Shown one piece after another: positions 1 through 5,426 of a stretch of DNA of 7,419 nt. The position numbers and the translations under genes were made by a program. The number at the start of each line of letters is the position of its first letter. Within the stretch, counting starts at the first letter, position 1. Where the stretch lies: contig CAKRWX010000112.1 in NCBI GenBank assembly GCA_934418055.1, positions 1 to 7,419 of the forward strand. Reading direction: 5' to 3'. This DNA comes from an uncultured Lachnospiraceae bacterium (GTDB lineage: Bacteria; Bacillota; Clostridia; Lachnospirales; Lachnospiraceae). Under the pieces are notes generated by a model. That model had not been told where the DNA came from. It ran no database searches and worked only from the letters and a program-made list of their open reading frames with translations.

Positions 1-166
1 CTGCAACACCGTACCACGGGCCTAATAAAACGGCACATAAAATATTGACCATATGCTGGACAGGGGCGCATTTGCTGCCGAATACCGGGAAAGAGAACAT
101 ACTGCCGACTACTGCGACAGCACAGAGTACGCCTGCGAGAGTTAATTTTTTCGTGTTTGTTTTCAT
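1..166 (-). CDS. thiW: ThiW, predicted thiazole ECF transporter S component (5' part only)
   Basis: The first 55 codons of a leftward gene are visible and the rest lies outside the window. The ATG (complement of 164-166) has an AGGAG ribosome-binding site at 176-180. The peptide begins MKTNTKKLTLAG, then a hydrophobic helix (about residues 8-29), then FGSKCAPVQHMVN and a second helix ending LLGPWYG. The GSKC-PVQHMVN and LLGPWY segments are what I recognise as the N-terminus of ThiW. Members of this family are membrane substrate-binding subunits of energy-coupling factor (group II ECF) transporters, predicted from comparative genomics to import hydroxyethylthiazole. The upstream TPP riboswitch and the divergent thiE-thiD-thiC genes fit this assignment. 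Another ECF S component of the thiamine pathway cannot be fully excluded from 55 residues. Confidence 0.88.
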   Translation of the reverse strand, partial: MKTNTKKLTLAGVLCAVAVVGSMFSFPVFGSKCAPVQHMVNILCAVLLGPWYGVA

Positions 167-184
167 GATAGAAATCTCCTTGTA

Positions 185-330
185 TTTTCTTCGTTACGAA
201 TTTTCTCATTTATCGGTCGAAACTTCCTGGTTTCCTCTCACGCCGGAACACGGCTTCCCATCGCAGACTGAGTCATTACAGAGCCCAGGGCGCTCCCCCT
301 CGGCTTTGCCCGGTTTGTCGGCACATTCCC
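185..330 (-). other. Unexplained GC-rich thiW leader with TPP-half-aptamer-like segment
   Basis: This leader lies between the leftward terminator and the thiW start and has no plausible gene. Read leftward, it first holds GC-rich potential stems at about 286-318 (CCGGGC against GCCCTGG). Then, at 215-260, it runs GGGAAGCCG-loop-CGGCGTGAGAGGAAAC-loop-GTTTCGACC. That order matches the 5' half of the bona fide leftward TPP aptamer at 432-475: GGG(G/A)AGCCG, CGGC, TGAGAG, a GAAAY/RTTTC hairpin, then GACC. The other half (CCTGAT, GGATAATGCC, GTAGGGA) is absent; AT-rich sequence with a TTCGTAACGAA near-palindrome follows instead. It may be a decayed or partial aptamer copy, a different structured RNA, or an interspersed repeat. 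The sequence alone does not decide. Confidence 0.45.
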
Positions 331-340
331 CCCTTTTTAA

Positions 341-374
341 CAAAAATTAAGAGACACCCAATGTGGGCATCTCT
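341..374 (-). terminator. Intrinsic terminator in thiW leader (riboswitch expression platform)
   Basis: Read leftward, the arms AGAGATGCCCA (374 to 364) and TGGGTGTCTCT (360 to 350) form an 11-bp stem with two G-U pairs around a CAT loop. The U-rich tract TAATTTTTG follows. It lies about 20 nt past the leftward TPP aptamer, the normal place for a terminator that forms when TPP is bound and shuts off thiW. I did not find a convincing antiterminator partner by eye. Confidence 0.8.
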
Positions 375-391
375 GTAAAAAAGGCGTATGG

Positions 392-484
392 TAAAGTCCT
401 TCCTACGGTGGCATGATCCACATCAGGTCTAAGGGTCGAAATCTGATTTCCTCTCAGCCGGATATCCGGCTCCCCTGTCTTTCT
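392..484 (-). promoter_or_regulatory. TPP riboswitch controlling thiW
   Basis: Read leftward, the conserved TPP aptamer blocks occur in order: GGGGAGCC (475 to 468), a short GCCGG/CCGGC hairpin, CTGAGAG (457 to 451), a GAAAT/ATTTC optional hairpin, GACCC, CCTGAT (427 to 422), GGATCATGCC (419 to 410) and GTAGGAA (406 to 400). TPP riboswitches bind the pyrimidine ring at the CTGAGA side and the pyrophosphate at the GGATAATGCC side. Two positions depart from the usual consensus (GGATCATGCC for GGATAATGCC, GTAGGAA for GTAGGGA). A closing helix is possible between AAAG near 484 and CTTT near 394. Confidence 0.93.
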
Positions 485-492
485 TTGTTTGT

Positions 493-521
493 ATCATAAA
501 GTGTTTGAGAAAATTTGTCAA
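493..521 (-). promoter_or_regulatory. Sigma-A-type promoter for thiW leader
   Basis: On the minus strand the -35 is a perfect TTGACA (complement of 516-521). After a 17-bp spacer comes TATGAT (complement of 493-498). The expected transcript start near 486 falls at the 5' edge of the leftward aptamer, so the RNA would begin directly with the riboswitch. Confidence 0.8.
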
Positions 522-525
522 GGGC

Positions 526-554
526 TTGTGTAAATGAGAAAAAAGAGGTATATT
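526..554 (+). promoter_or_regulatory. Promoter for thiE-thiD-thiC
   Basis: TTGTGT (526-531), a 17-bp spacer and TATATT (549-554) would start transcription near 561, about 30 nt before the rightward aptamer. Its -35 is only 4 bp from the -35 of the divergent thiW promoter, so the two promoters sit back to back. Confidence 0.6.
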
Positions 555-587
555 AAAAGGAGAAAGCTGAAAATTACAGCAAAATAA

Positions 588-680
588 TTGAAAATGGGGA
601 GCCGGTAAGGCTGAGAGGAAGCAGAAACGCTTCGACCCAAGGAACCTGATTTGGATAATGCCAACGTAGGGAGAATATGA
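588..680 (+). promoter_or_regulatory. TPP riboswitch controlling thiE-thiD-thiC
   Basis: A near-perfect TPP aptamer: GGGGAGCC (596-603), a short hairpin, CTGAGAGG (611-618), an optional GAAGC/GCTTC hairpin, GACCC (634-638), AACCTGAT (643-650), TGGATAATGCC (652-662) and GTAGGGA (666-672). In the bound state TPP bridges the two arms. The terminator at 694-732 indicates transcriptional control. The closing P1 helix is not obvious by eye, so the outer borders are approximate. Confidence 0.97.
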
Positions 681-693
681 GGACGCAGATACT

Positions 694-732
694 GGCGGAT
701 ATACCATTCTTAGTTGGTGTATCCGCCTTTTT
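694..732 (+). terminator. Intrinsic terminator of the rightward TPP riboswitch
   Basis: GGCGGATATACCA (694-706) pairs with TGGTGTATCCGCC (715-727) with a single G-U pair, and TTTTT (728-732) follows. It lies 20 nt past the aptamer and 120 nt before thiE, so it is the expression platform. A competing pairing of 658-665 with 713-720 would join the aptamer's conserved ATGCC to the terminator's 3' arm and could act as antiterminator. Confidence 0.9.
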
Positions 733-851
733 CGTGTGTATGTGGGAAATGGCAGTTGTGCTTGCATGAACGGATATTGGACAAGAGCTAATCAGATGGG
801 AATGTGTAAAGCATATTTTGACTTTGTTATGTAGATTTGGAGGAATGGAGC

Positions 852-1505
852 ATGAAAATATTACCAGAACAGATGCGGTTGTACGCGGTGACAGATCGCA
901 CCTGGCTGCATGGAAGAAAGCTGATCGATGTGGTTTCGGAAGCCATTGACGGGGGAGCTACGTTTGTGCAGTTGCGGGAGAAGAGCCATCTGGATGGGAT
1001 GGAACTTTCCAGAGAGGAGCTTCTTGTGGAGGCGAAGGAACTGGCGCAGTTATGCCACAAGCGTGGTGTTCTGTTTGTGATCGATGATGATGTGGAGCTG
1101 GCGCTGGAAGCTGGCGCAGATGGCGTCCATGTGGGCCAGGAAGATATGGCGGCAAAGAAGGCCAGGGCGCTTCTGGGGCCGGATAAGATTCTGGGGGTGT
1201 CGGCCCATAACCCGGAGGAGGCCAGGAAAGCCCAGGAAGATGGTGCAGATTATCTGGGATGCGGCGCAGCTTTTGTGACGGGAACTAAGCTGGATGCAAA
1301 GCCCATTACGGCGGAAATGATGAAAGCTGTGACAGAATCGGTGGAGATCCCGGTGGTAGCGATTGGCGGGATCACAGAGGATAATATTCCTAAGTTGACG
1401 GGTCGCGGACTGGCTGGCGCAGCAGTGGTCAGTGCGATTTTTGCGGCAGAGGATCCCAGGAAAGCCAGTGAGCGGCTGCTGGAGAAGATCCGGCAGTGGG
1501 AGTAA
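852..1505 (+). CDS. thiE: Thiamine phosphate synthase
   Basis: ThiE (217 aa) condenses HMP-PP with hydroxyethylthiazole phosphate to thiamine monophosphate, releasing pyrophosphate, as a soluble TIM barrel. Family motifs appear in order: YAVTDR (11-16), QLREK (40-44), the Mg/pyrophosphate segment VIDDDVELAL (76-85), GVHVGQEDM (91-99), GVSAHN (115-120), YLGCGAAFVTGTK for the phosphate loop, PVVAIGGI, and a C-terminal GAAVVSAI phosphate-binding strand. Length is normal. The ATG at 852 is chosen because GGAGG at 839-843 is 8 nt upstream; an in-frame TTG at 837 precedes that site and is unlikely. The segment usually written IND reads IDD here (D78 in the Asn position). It is the first gene after the TPP riboswitch. 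Confidence 0.96.
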   Translation: MKILPEQMRLYAVTDRTWLHGRKLIDVVSEAIDGGATFVQLREKSHLDGMELSREELLVEAKELAQLCHKRGVLFVIDDDVELALEAGADGVHVGQEDMAAKKARALLGPDKILGVSAHNPEEARKAQEDGADYLGCGAAFVTGTKLDAKPITAEMMKAVTESVEIPVVAIGGITEDNIPKLTGRGLAGAAVVSAIFAAEDPRKASERLLEKIRQWE

Positions 1506-1516
1506 GGAGGAAAAGG

Positions 1517-2329
1517 ATGATGAAAACAGCACTAACCATAGCAGGAAGTGATTCCAGCGGTGGAGCTGGTATCCAGGCGGATCTAAAGACCATGACCATG
1601 AACGGGGTATTTGCCATGAGTGCCATCACGGCGCTGACGGCACAGAATACTACAGGGGTTACGGGGATTTTTAATGTGACGCCGGAGTTTTTAAAAGCCC
1701 AGCTGGATGCGGTATTTACCGATATTTTCCCGGATGCAGTGAAAATTGGTATGGTAAGCAATGGAGAACTGATCCTGGCTATCGGAGAAATATTGAAAGA
1801 ATATCAGGCGCGCCATATTGTGGTGGATCCGGTCATGGTAGCCACTTCAGGGGCGGCGCTTCTGGAGCCGGATGCAGTGAAAATATTGAAAGAAAAGCTG
1901 CTTCCACTGGCGGAAGTGATCACGCCCAATATCCCGGAGGCACAGATTTTGTGGGGACGAGGGATCCACTCTGCAGAGGAGATGGAACAGGCGGCGAAGG
2001 AGATCAGTAGGGCATATGGCTGCAATGTTCTTTGTAAAGGAGGACACAGTCTGAATGATGCCAATGACGTGCTGGCAGAGACCGATGGAACAGTTACCTG
2101 GTTTGCAGGAACCCGCGTGGACAATCCAAACACCCATGGAACCGGCTGCACCCTTTCCAGCGCCATTGCAGCGAATCTGGCTAAGGGATACGACTTAAAA
2201 GAGGCGGTAAAACGCGCCAAAGAGTACATTACCCAGGCGTTAGAAGCGGGACTGGATCTGGGGAAAGGCTCCGGACCGATGGATCACACCCTGGGTGGCG
2301 TGAACACGGCAAAGTGGCTGAATCATTAA
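1517..2329 (+). CDS. thiD: Hydroxymethylpyrimidine (phosphate) kinase
   Basis: ThiD (270 aa) is a cytosolic ribokinase-fold enzyme that phosphorylates HMP to HMP-P and HMP-P to HMP-PP, the pyrimidine substrate of ThiE. Visible features are TIAGSDSSGGAGIQADLKT near residues 7-25 (substrate site), NGVFAMSAITALTAQNT (29-45), DAVKIGMV, IVVDPVMVATSG, ITPNIPEA, VLCKGGH, and HGTGCTLSSA with the catalytic/anion-hole Cys at about C211. Length is typical. Two adjacent ATGs (1517, 1520) are possible starts; AAGGAGG (1504-1510) overlaps the thiE stop codon and suits either. The gap to thiE is 11 bp, so translational coupling is likely. It could accept pyridoxine-type substrates as some homologues do, but the context points to thiamine. 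Confidence 0.97.
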   Translation: MMKTALTIAGSDSSGGAGIQADLKTMTMNGVFAMSAITALTAQNTTGVTGIFNVTPEFLKAQLDAVFTDIFPDAVKIGMVSNGELILAIGEILKEYQARHIVVDPVMVATSGAALLEPDAVKILKEKLLPLAEVITPNIPEAQILWGRGIHSAEEMEQAAKEISRAYGCNVLCKGGHSLNDANDVLAETDGTVTWFAGTRVDNPNTHGTGCTLSSAIAANLAKGYDLKEAVKRAKEYITQALEAGLDLGKGSGPMDHTLGGVNTAKWLNH

Positions 2330-2352
2330 TTTTAACATAGGAGGAATCACAC

Positions 2353-3666
2353 ATGAGTCAGAATTACACAACCCAGATGGATGCCGCAAGAAAAGGCATT
2401 ATCACGGAACAGATGAAGATTGTAGCAGAAAAGGAATATATGCCGGTAGAGCAGCTGCGGCAGCTGGTGGCAGAGGGCAAAGTAGCCATCTGTGCCAATA
2501 AGCACCACACCTGTTTAAACCCGGAGGGCGTGGGCAGTATGCTCCGCACCAAGATCAATGTGAACCTGGGTGTTTCCAGGGACTGTAAAGACTATGATGT
2601 GGAGATGCAGAAGGTAATGAGCGCCGTGAACCTGGGAGCGGAAGCCATCATGGATCTGTCCAGCCATGGCAACACCCAGCCATTCCGTCAGAAACTGACC
2701 CATGAATGCCCGGTTATGATCGGAACGGTTCCGGTTTATGATTCGGTGATCCATTACCAGAGAGACCTGGCAGAATTAACTGCCCAGGATTTTATCGATG
2801 TGGTGCGCCTGCATGCGGAAGATGGTGTGGATTTTGTAACCTTGCACTGCGGAATTACCAGAAAGACCATTGAGCAGATCCGCAAACATAAACGGAAAAT
2901 GAACATTGTCAGCCGTGGCGGAAGCCTGGTATTTGCCTGGATGAGCATGACCGGACAGGAAAATCCATTTTATGAGCATTTTGACGAGATCCTGGACATC
3001 TGCGAAGAGCATGATGTGACCATTTCCTTAGGTGATGCCTGCCGTCCAGGTTGTCTGGCGGATGCAACGGATGTGTGCCAGATCGAGGAGCTGGTACGAT
3101 TAGGAGAACTGACCAAACGGGCATGGGATCACAATGTCCAGGTTATGGTGGAGGGTCCGGGCCATGTGCCGTTAGACCAGGTGGCAGCCAATATGGAAGT
3201 GCAGAAGAGCATCTGTATGGGCGCTCCATTCTATGTATTAGGACCGTTGGTTACCGATATTGCACCTGGATATGACCATATCACAGCAGCCATTGGCGGT
3301 GCAGTGGCAGCCATGAGCGGCGCAGCGTTCTTATGCTACGTGACTCCGGCAGAACATTTAGCACTTCCTAATGTGGAAGATGTGAAAAATGGTATCATTG
3401 CCTCCAAGATCGCAGCCCATGCGGCCGATATTGCCAAGGGAATCCCGCATGCAAGAGATATTGATGATAAGATGGCGGATGCCAGAAGAGTGCTGGACTG
3501 GGATGCACAGTTTGCCTGTGCACTGGATCCGGAGACTGCCAAGGCTATCCGTGATGCCAGACTGCCAGAGGATGACCATAGTGATACCTGCAGTATGTGC
3601 GGAAAATTCTGCGCAGTCCGCAGTATGAACAAGGCACTGGCGGGAGAGCATATCGATATTCTGTAA
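2353..3666 (+). CDS. thiC: Phosphomethylpyrimidine synthase (HMP-P synthase, radical SAM)
   Basis: ThiC rearranges aminoimidazole ribotide (a purine intermediate) to HMP-P by radical SAM chemistry on a [4Fe-4S] cluster. At 437 aa it is the short form, lacking the N-terminal domain of the roughly 630-residue E. coli type. Visible are the AIR-site segments [22 protein letters not shown] (about 225-234), [12 protein letters not shown] (about 265-276), [17 protein letters not shown] and [12 protein letters not shown]. The C-terminal cluster motif is C413-x2-C416-x3-C420, followed by AVRSMNKAL; the familiar ThiC form is CX2CX4C, so one residue is missing between the second and third Cys. AGGAGG (2339-2344) lies 8 nt before the ATG. 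It starts 23 bp after thiD and appears to be the last gene of the riboswitch operon, though no good terminator follows. Confidence 0.97.
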   Translation: MSQNYTTQMDAARKGIITEQMKIVAEKEYMPVEQLRQLVAEGKVAICANKHHTCLNPEGVGSMLRTKINVNLGVSRDCKDYDVEMQKVMSAVNLGAEAIMDLSSHGNTQPFRQKLTHECPVMIGTVPVYDSVIHYQRDLAELTAQDFIDVVRLHAEDGVDFVTLHCGITRKTIEQIRKHKRKMNIVSRGGSLVFAWMSMTGQENPFYEHFDEILDICEEHDVTISLGDACRPGCLADATDVCQIEELVRLGELTKRAWDHNVQVMVEGPGHVPLDQVAANMEVQKSICMGAPFYVLGPLVTDIAPGYDHITAAIGGAVAAMSGAAFLCYVTPAEHLALPNVEDVKNGIIASKIAAHAADIAKGIPHARDIDDKMADARRVLDWDAQFACALDPETAKAIRDARLPEDDHSDTCSMCGKFCAVRSMNKALAGEHIDIL

Positions 3667-3684
3667 GCCGGAATTCTTACATTC

Positions 3685-3703
3685 TTTTGCGATACTTGCA
3701 AAA
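3685..3703. repeat. Inverted repeat over the putative 3696 promoter
   Basis: TTTTGC-N7-GCAAAA is a perfect 6-bp inverted repeat, which can be extended to GAATT...ATTC with a bulge. It overlaps the -35 of the candidate promoter at 3696-3724, so it could be an operator. No T-run follows on the plus strand, so it is a poor terminator for thiC. Chance occurrence is possible. Confidence 0.3.
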
Positions 3704-3724
3704 TTCGTGGAAATGTTGTACATT
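3696..3724 (+). promoter_or_regulatory. Candidate promoter for the 455-aa membrane protein gene
   Basis: TTGCAA (3696-3701), a 17-bp spacer and TACATT (3719-3724) lie in the 138-bp gap after thiC, 80 bp before the next start. The match is moderate. It would separate the envelope genes from the thiamine operon. Confidence 0.4.
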
Positions 3725-3804
3725 CGTAACCAGACAGTGAGAGCATATTACGGTTCGCATAATGCGGAAGCTGTAACAGGAGAACTGGCAAAGGAGAATG
3801 TGCG

Positions 3805-5172
3805 ATGAAATACCGCTGGTATTATATAGAAGTCTTTCGTGACGCCAAAGAACGTTTTGAGAAGCAGAAGACAGCTGGGGCAGAGATTCCCCAGCAGAGT
3901 CTTTTGGAGGGCGCTTTTGAGTATCTGGATCAGCGCCACAGCCTGGGCGAAGAGGAACAGTATGACCAGGATCAGACCTGGAGACACCGGATGGAGAGCG
4001 GCTGCGGGGACAGTGATCTCTGTACCGATCTGTACTGGGTATTGACCTTCTGCTCCATGATGTCAGATCTGGGTGTTTATCTGGACGGCATGGTCCAGGG
4101 AAATGCTGAGGGCTTTAAGCGTGGCTTAAACAAGGTGATGGAGCCATTTGACGGACGGCTTTCCTATGGAGAGCAGGCGGCGTACCGTCTGGATGTGATC
4201 TGTTATGTGGTCATGACCATGAATGATCACATGGATCGTTCAGAAGAAGCCTGTCAGAGAATTGCCGATATTCTTGGAAAGCTCTGGAGCGCTTTGGTTC
4301 AGCAGATAGAAGAAAATGGAAAAATTGCCCGGATTTCCAGGTACGTGGAAAACAATCAGGAATGTTTAAGAGATTCCACCCTGTTGACGGAACGTGTGCT
4401 GGCACAGGATAATGGGCCGGAAGAGGGCGAGGAGCCGGAAATGCCGGTCAAAGCCATTGACGAGCCAGAAGCTGATGATCCGGATGAAGCAGCTGAAGAT
4501 CATGATGACGAGCCAGATGACCAGGACAGCCGGAGGGGCGATCGTGCAGTGATGGATACGCGCAGCCATAGGAAATCCCATGGTCCTGGCAAAAAAATTG
4601 CCGGAATCGGAATTGCCCTGGTGGTGATCGGTCTTGCTGCCATCGGTATCAAGAGTATCGCCGGAAACCTGGTGGCAGGCATTGGAGGAACTTCTTTTGA
4701 ACTGGCTTCCGATGAGACGGCTGCATTAAGTGGCCTGGAACATCTGACCGGAGGAACCCTGAGTGTCAGTTCCCAGCTGACAGGCAAATCTGGTACTGTT
4801 TACGGCGCTGCGTTTTTAAACGATGGTGATACCTCGACTCCATGGGAAGAAGGGGTAGAGGGGGATGGCATCGGCGAGCAGATCACCTATGAGCCGGAGG
4901 CAGGAACGAAGATCCAGGCCATCCGCATTTATCCGGGAAATGGCAGAAACGATTCTGCCTTTCAGGAGAATAACCGTCCGAAAACTATGACTCTGGAAAT
5001 TGATGGAAAGAAACAGACCCTGAATTTCGATGATGCAGGCCATTTTTATACATTTTCCAGTAAGAAACCGGTGGCTGCCAGCGAAGTGAAGCTGATCATC
5101 GATTCCGTGTACCAGGGAAGCAAGTGGCAGGACACCTGTATCTCCGAAGTGGAGTTTTACGGAACCAGATAA
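3805..5172 (+). CDS. Single-pass membrane protein with NADase-type glycan-binding domain
   Basis: The 455-aa protein has no N-terminal signal. Residues 1-200 form a mostly helical domain (YRWYYIEVF, LYWVLTFCSMMSDLGVYLDGM, YRLDVICYVVMTMNDHMDRS) that I do not recognise. Residues about 206-240 are an Asp/Glu-rich linker, followed by basic SHRKSHGPGKK and one membrane segment (about 265-282). Residues about 317-455 look like the discoidin-like NADase-type glycan-binding domain: FLNDGDTSTPWEEGVEGDGIGE, IRIYPG, NNRPKTMTLEI, KLIIDSVYQGSKW and a final CISEVEFYG. Basic residues before the membrane segment predict the N-terminus inside and the glycan-binding domain outside. AAGGAG (3791-3796) sits 8 nt before the ATG. 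The architecture suggests a wall- or glycan-contacting protein with a cytosolic module; its job is unknown. Confidence 0.85.
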   Translation: MKYRWYYIEVFRDAKERFEKQKTAGAEIPQQSLLEGAFEYLDQRHSLGEEEQYDQDQTWRHRMESGCGDSDLCTDLYWVLTFCSMMSDLGVYLDGMVQGNAEGFKRGLNKVMEPFDGRLSYGEQAAYRLDVICYVVMTMNDHMDRSEEACQRIADILGKLWSALVQQIEENGKIARISRYVENNQECLRDSTLLTERVLAQDNGPEEGEEPEMPVKAIDEPEADDPDEAAEDHDDEPDDQDSRRGDRAVMDTRSHRKSHGPGKKIAGIGIALVVIGLAAIGIKSIAGNLVAGIGGTSFELASDETAALSGLEHLTGGTLSVSSQLTGKSGTVYGAAFLNDGDTSTPWEEGVEGDGIGEQITYEPEAGTKIQAIRIYPGNGRNDSAFQENNRPKTMTLEIDGKKQTLNFDDAGHFYTFSSKKPVAASEVKLIIDSVYQGSKWQDTCISEVEFYGTR

Positions 5173-5184
5173 CTGGTGGCTGTT

Positions 5185-5213
5185 GGAATTCCTTAATGGA
5201 AAATAAGGAATCC
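5185..5213 (+). terminator. Possible weak terminator or hairpin after the membrane-protein gene
   Basis: ATTCCTTA (5188-5195) and TAAGGAAT (5204-5211) pair perfectly, extended by GG/CC with one bulged A, around an 8-nt loop. Only a weak T content follows, so termination is uncertain. It begins 12 bp after the stop codon. The TAAGG of its 3' arm is the first of three TAAGG copies (5204, 5217, 5227), so it may also belong to the downstream control region. Confidence 0.35.
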
Positions 5214-5230
5214 TGTTAAGGAAATGTAAG
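5214..5230 (+). promoter_or_regulatory. WalR/PhoP-like direct repeat upstream of the SIMPL gene
   Basis: TGTTAA-GGAAA-TGTAAG matches the layout known for B. subtilis WalR sites (TGTWAH-N5-TGTWAH) except at the last base. It sits about 10 bp upstream of where the -35 of the 5260 promoter would be. OmpR-family regulators bind such 11-bp-spaced repeats and activate promoters with poor -35 boxes, as here. The regulator's identity is inferred. Confidence 0.35.
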
Positions 5231-5259
5231 GGAAAAGAACATAGAAATCAAGAAATTGC

Positions 5260-5268
5260 TGCTATACT
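5260..5268 (+). promoter_or_regulatory. Extended -10 promoter for the SIMPL lipoprotein gene
   Basis: TGC-TATACT is an extended -10. No recognisable -35 is present at the right distance (5240-5245 reads CATAGA), so an activator or the TGn element would be needed. Transcription from here, starting near 5275, gives a leader of about 150 nt before the gene. In that leader I see only small hairpins (for example TCCTG/CAGGA near 5295-5312) and no known riboswitch. Confidence 0.55.
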
Positions 5269-5426
5269 GTAATTATCAAAATTCAAAAAGACATTTCCTG
5301 GAATCCACAGGACAGAAGAGTTCTGATGTGAGGCAGAAGGCTTGTTCCATGTGTGAGTAAGAGGCATATGGGAGCGGTCAGAAAGCTTCCGAGAGTGCAG
5401 AAAGGAAATAAAGGAGGAATGAATTT

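Noticed and set aside
185..330. thiW leader as a c-di-AMP (ydaO), ZTP, c-di-GMP-I or cobalamin riboswitch
   Set aside because: Short bits such as GGGCAAAGCC and GGGGGAGCG recall these classes, but the required core blocks of each (for example the CAGCTAAC of ydaO or the GCCACTG-type block of cobalamin) are missing.
45..350. Open frame of 101 codons on the plus strand
   Set aside because: It runs antisense through the thiW start and its leader terminator, has no good ribosome-binding site, and its peptide is low in protein-like character.
429..767. Open frame of 112 codons on the minus strand
   Set aside because: It covers both TPP aptamers and both promoters, so the sequence is explained by RNA structure; no ribosome-binding site or family resemblance.
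766..834. 22-codon open frame just before thiE, overlapping a 9-codon frame (740-769) as ATGA
   Set aside because: No ribosome-binding site precedes either, and the peptides have no recognisable feature. A leader-peptide role is unnecessary given the TPP riboswitch.
837..851. Upstream TTG start for thiE
   Set aside because: It lies just before the GGAGG at 839-843 and would leave that site inside the gene; the ATG at 852 is correctly spaced and matches the usual ThiE N-terminus.
3336..3791. Long antisense open frame over the 3' end of thiC
   Set aside because: It is a shadow of the strongly conserved ThiC frame and has no start signals or family match.
5275..5426. 150-nt leader of the SIMPL gene as a riboswitch
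   Set aside because: Only small isolated hairpins are visible, with no conserved aptamer block that I recognise and no terminator before the gene.
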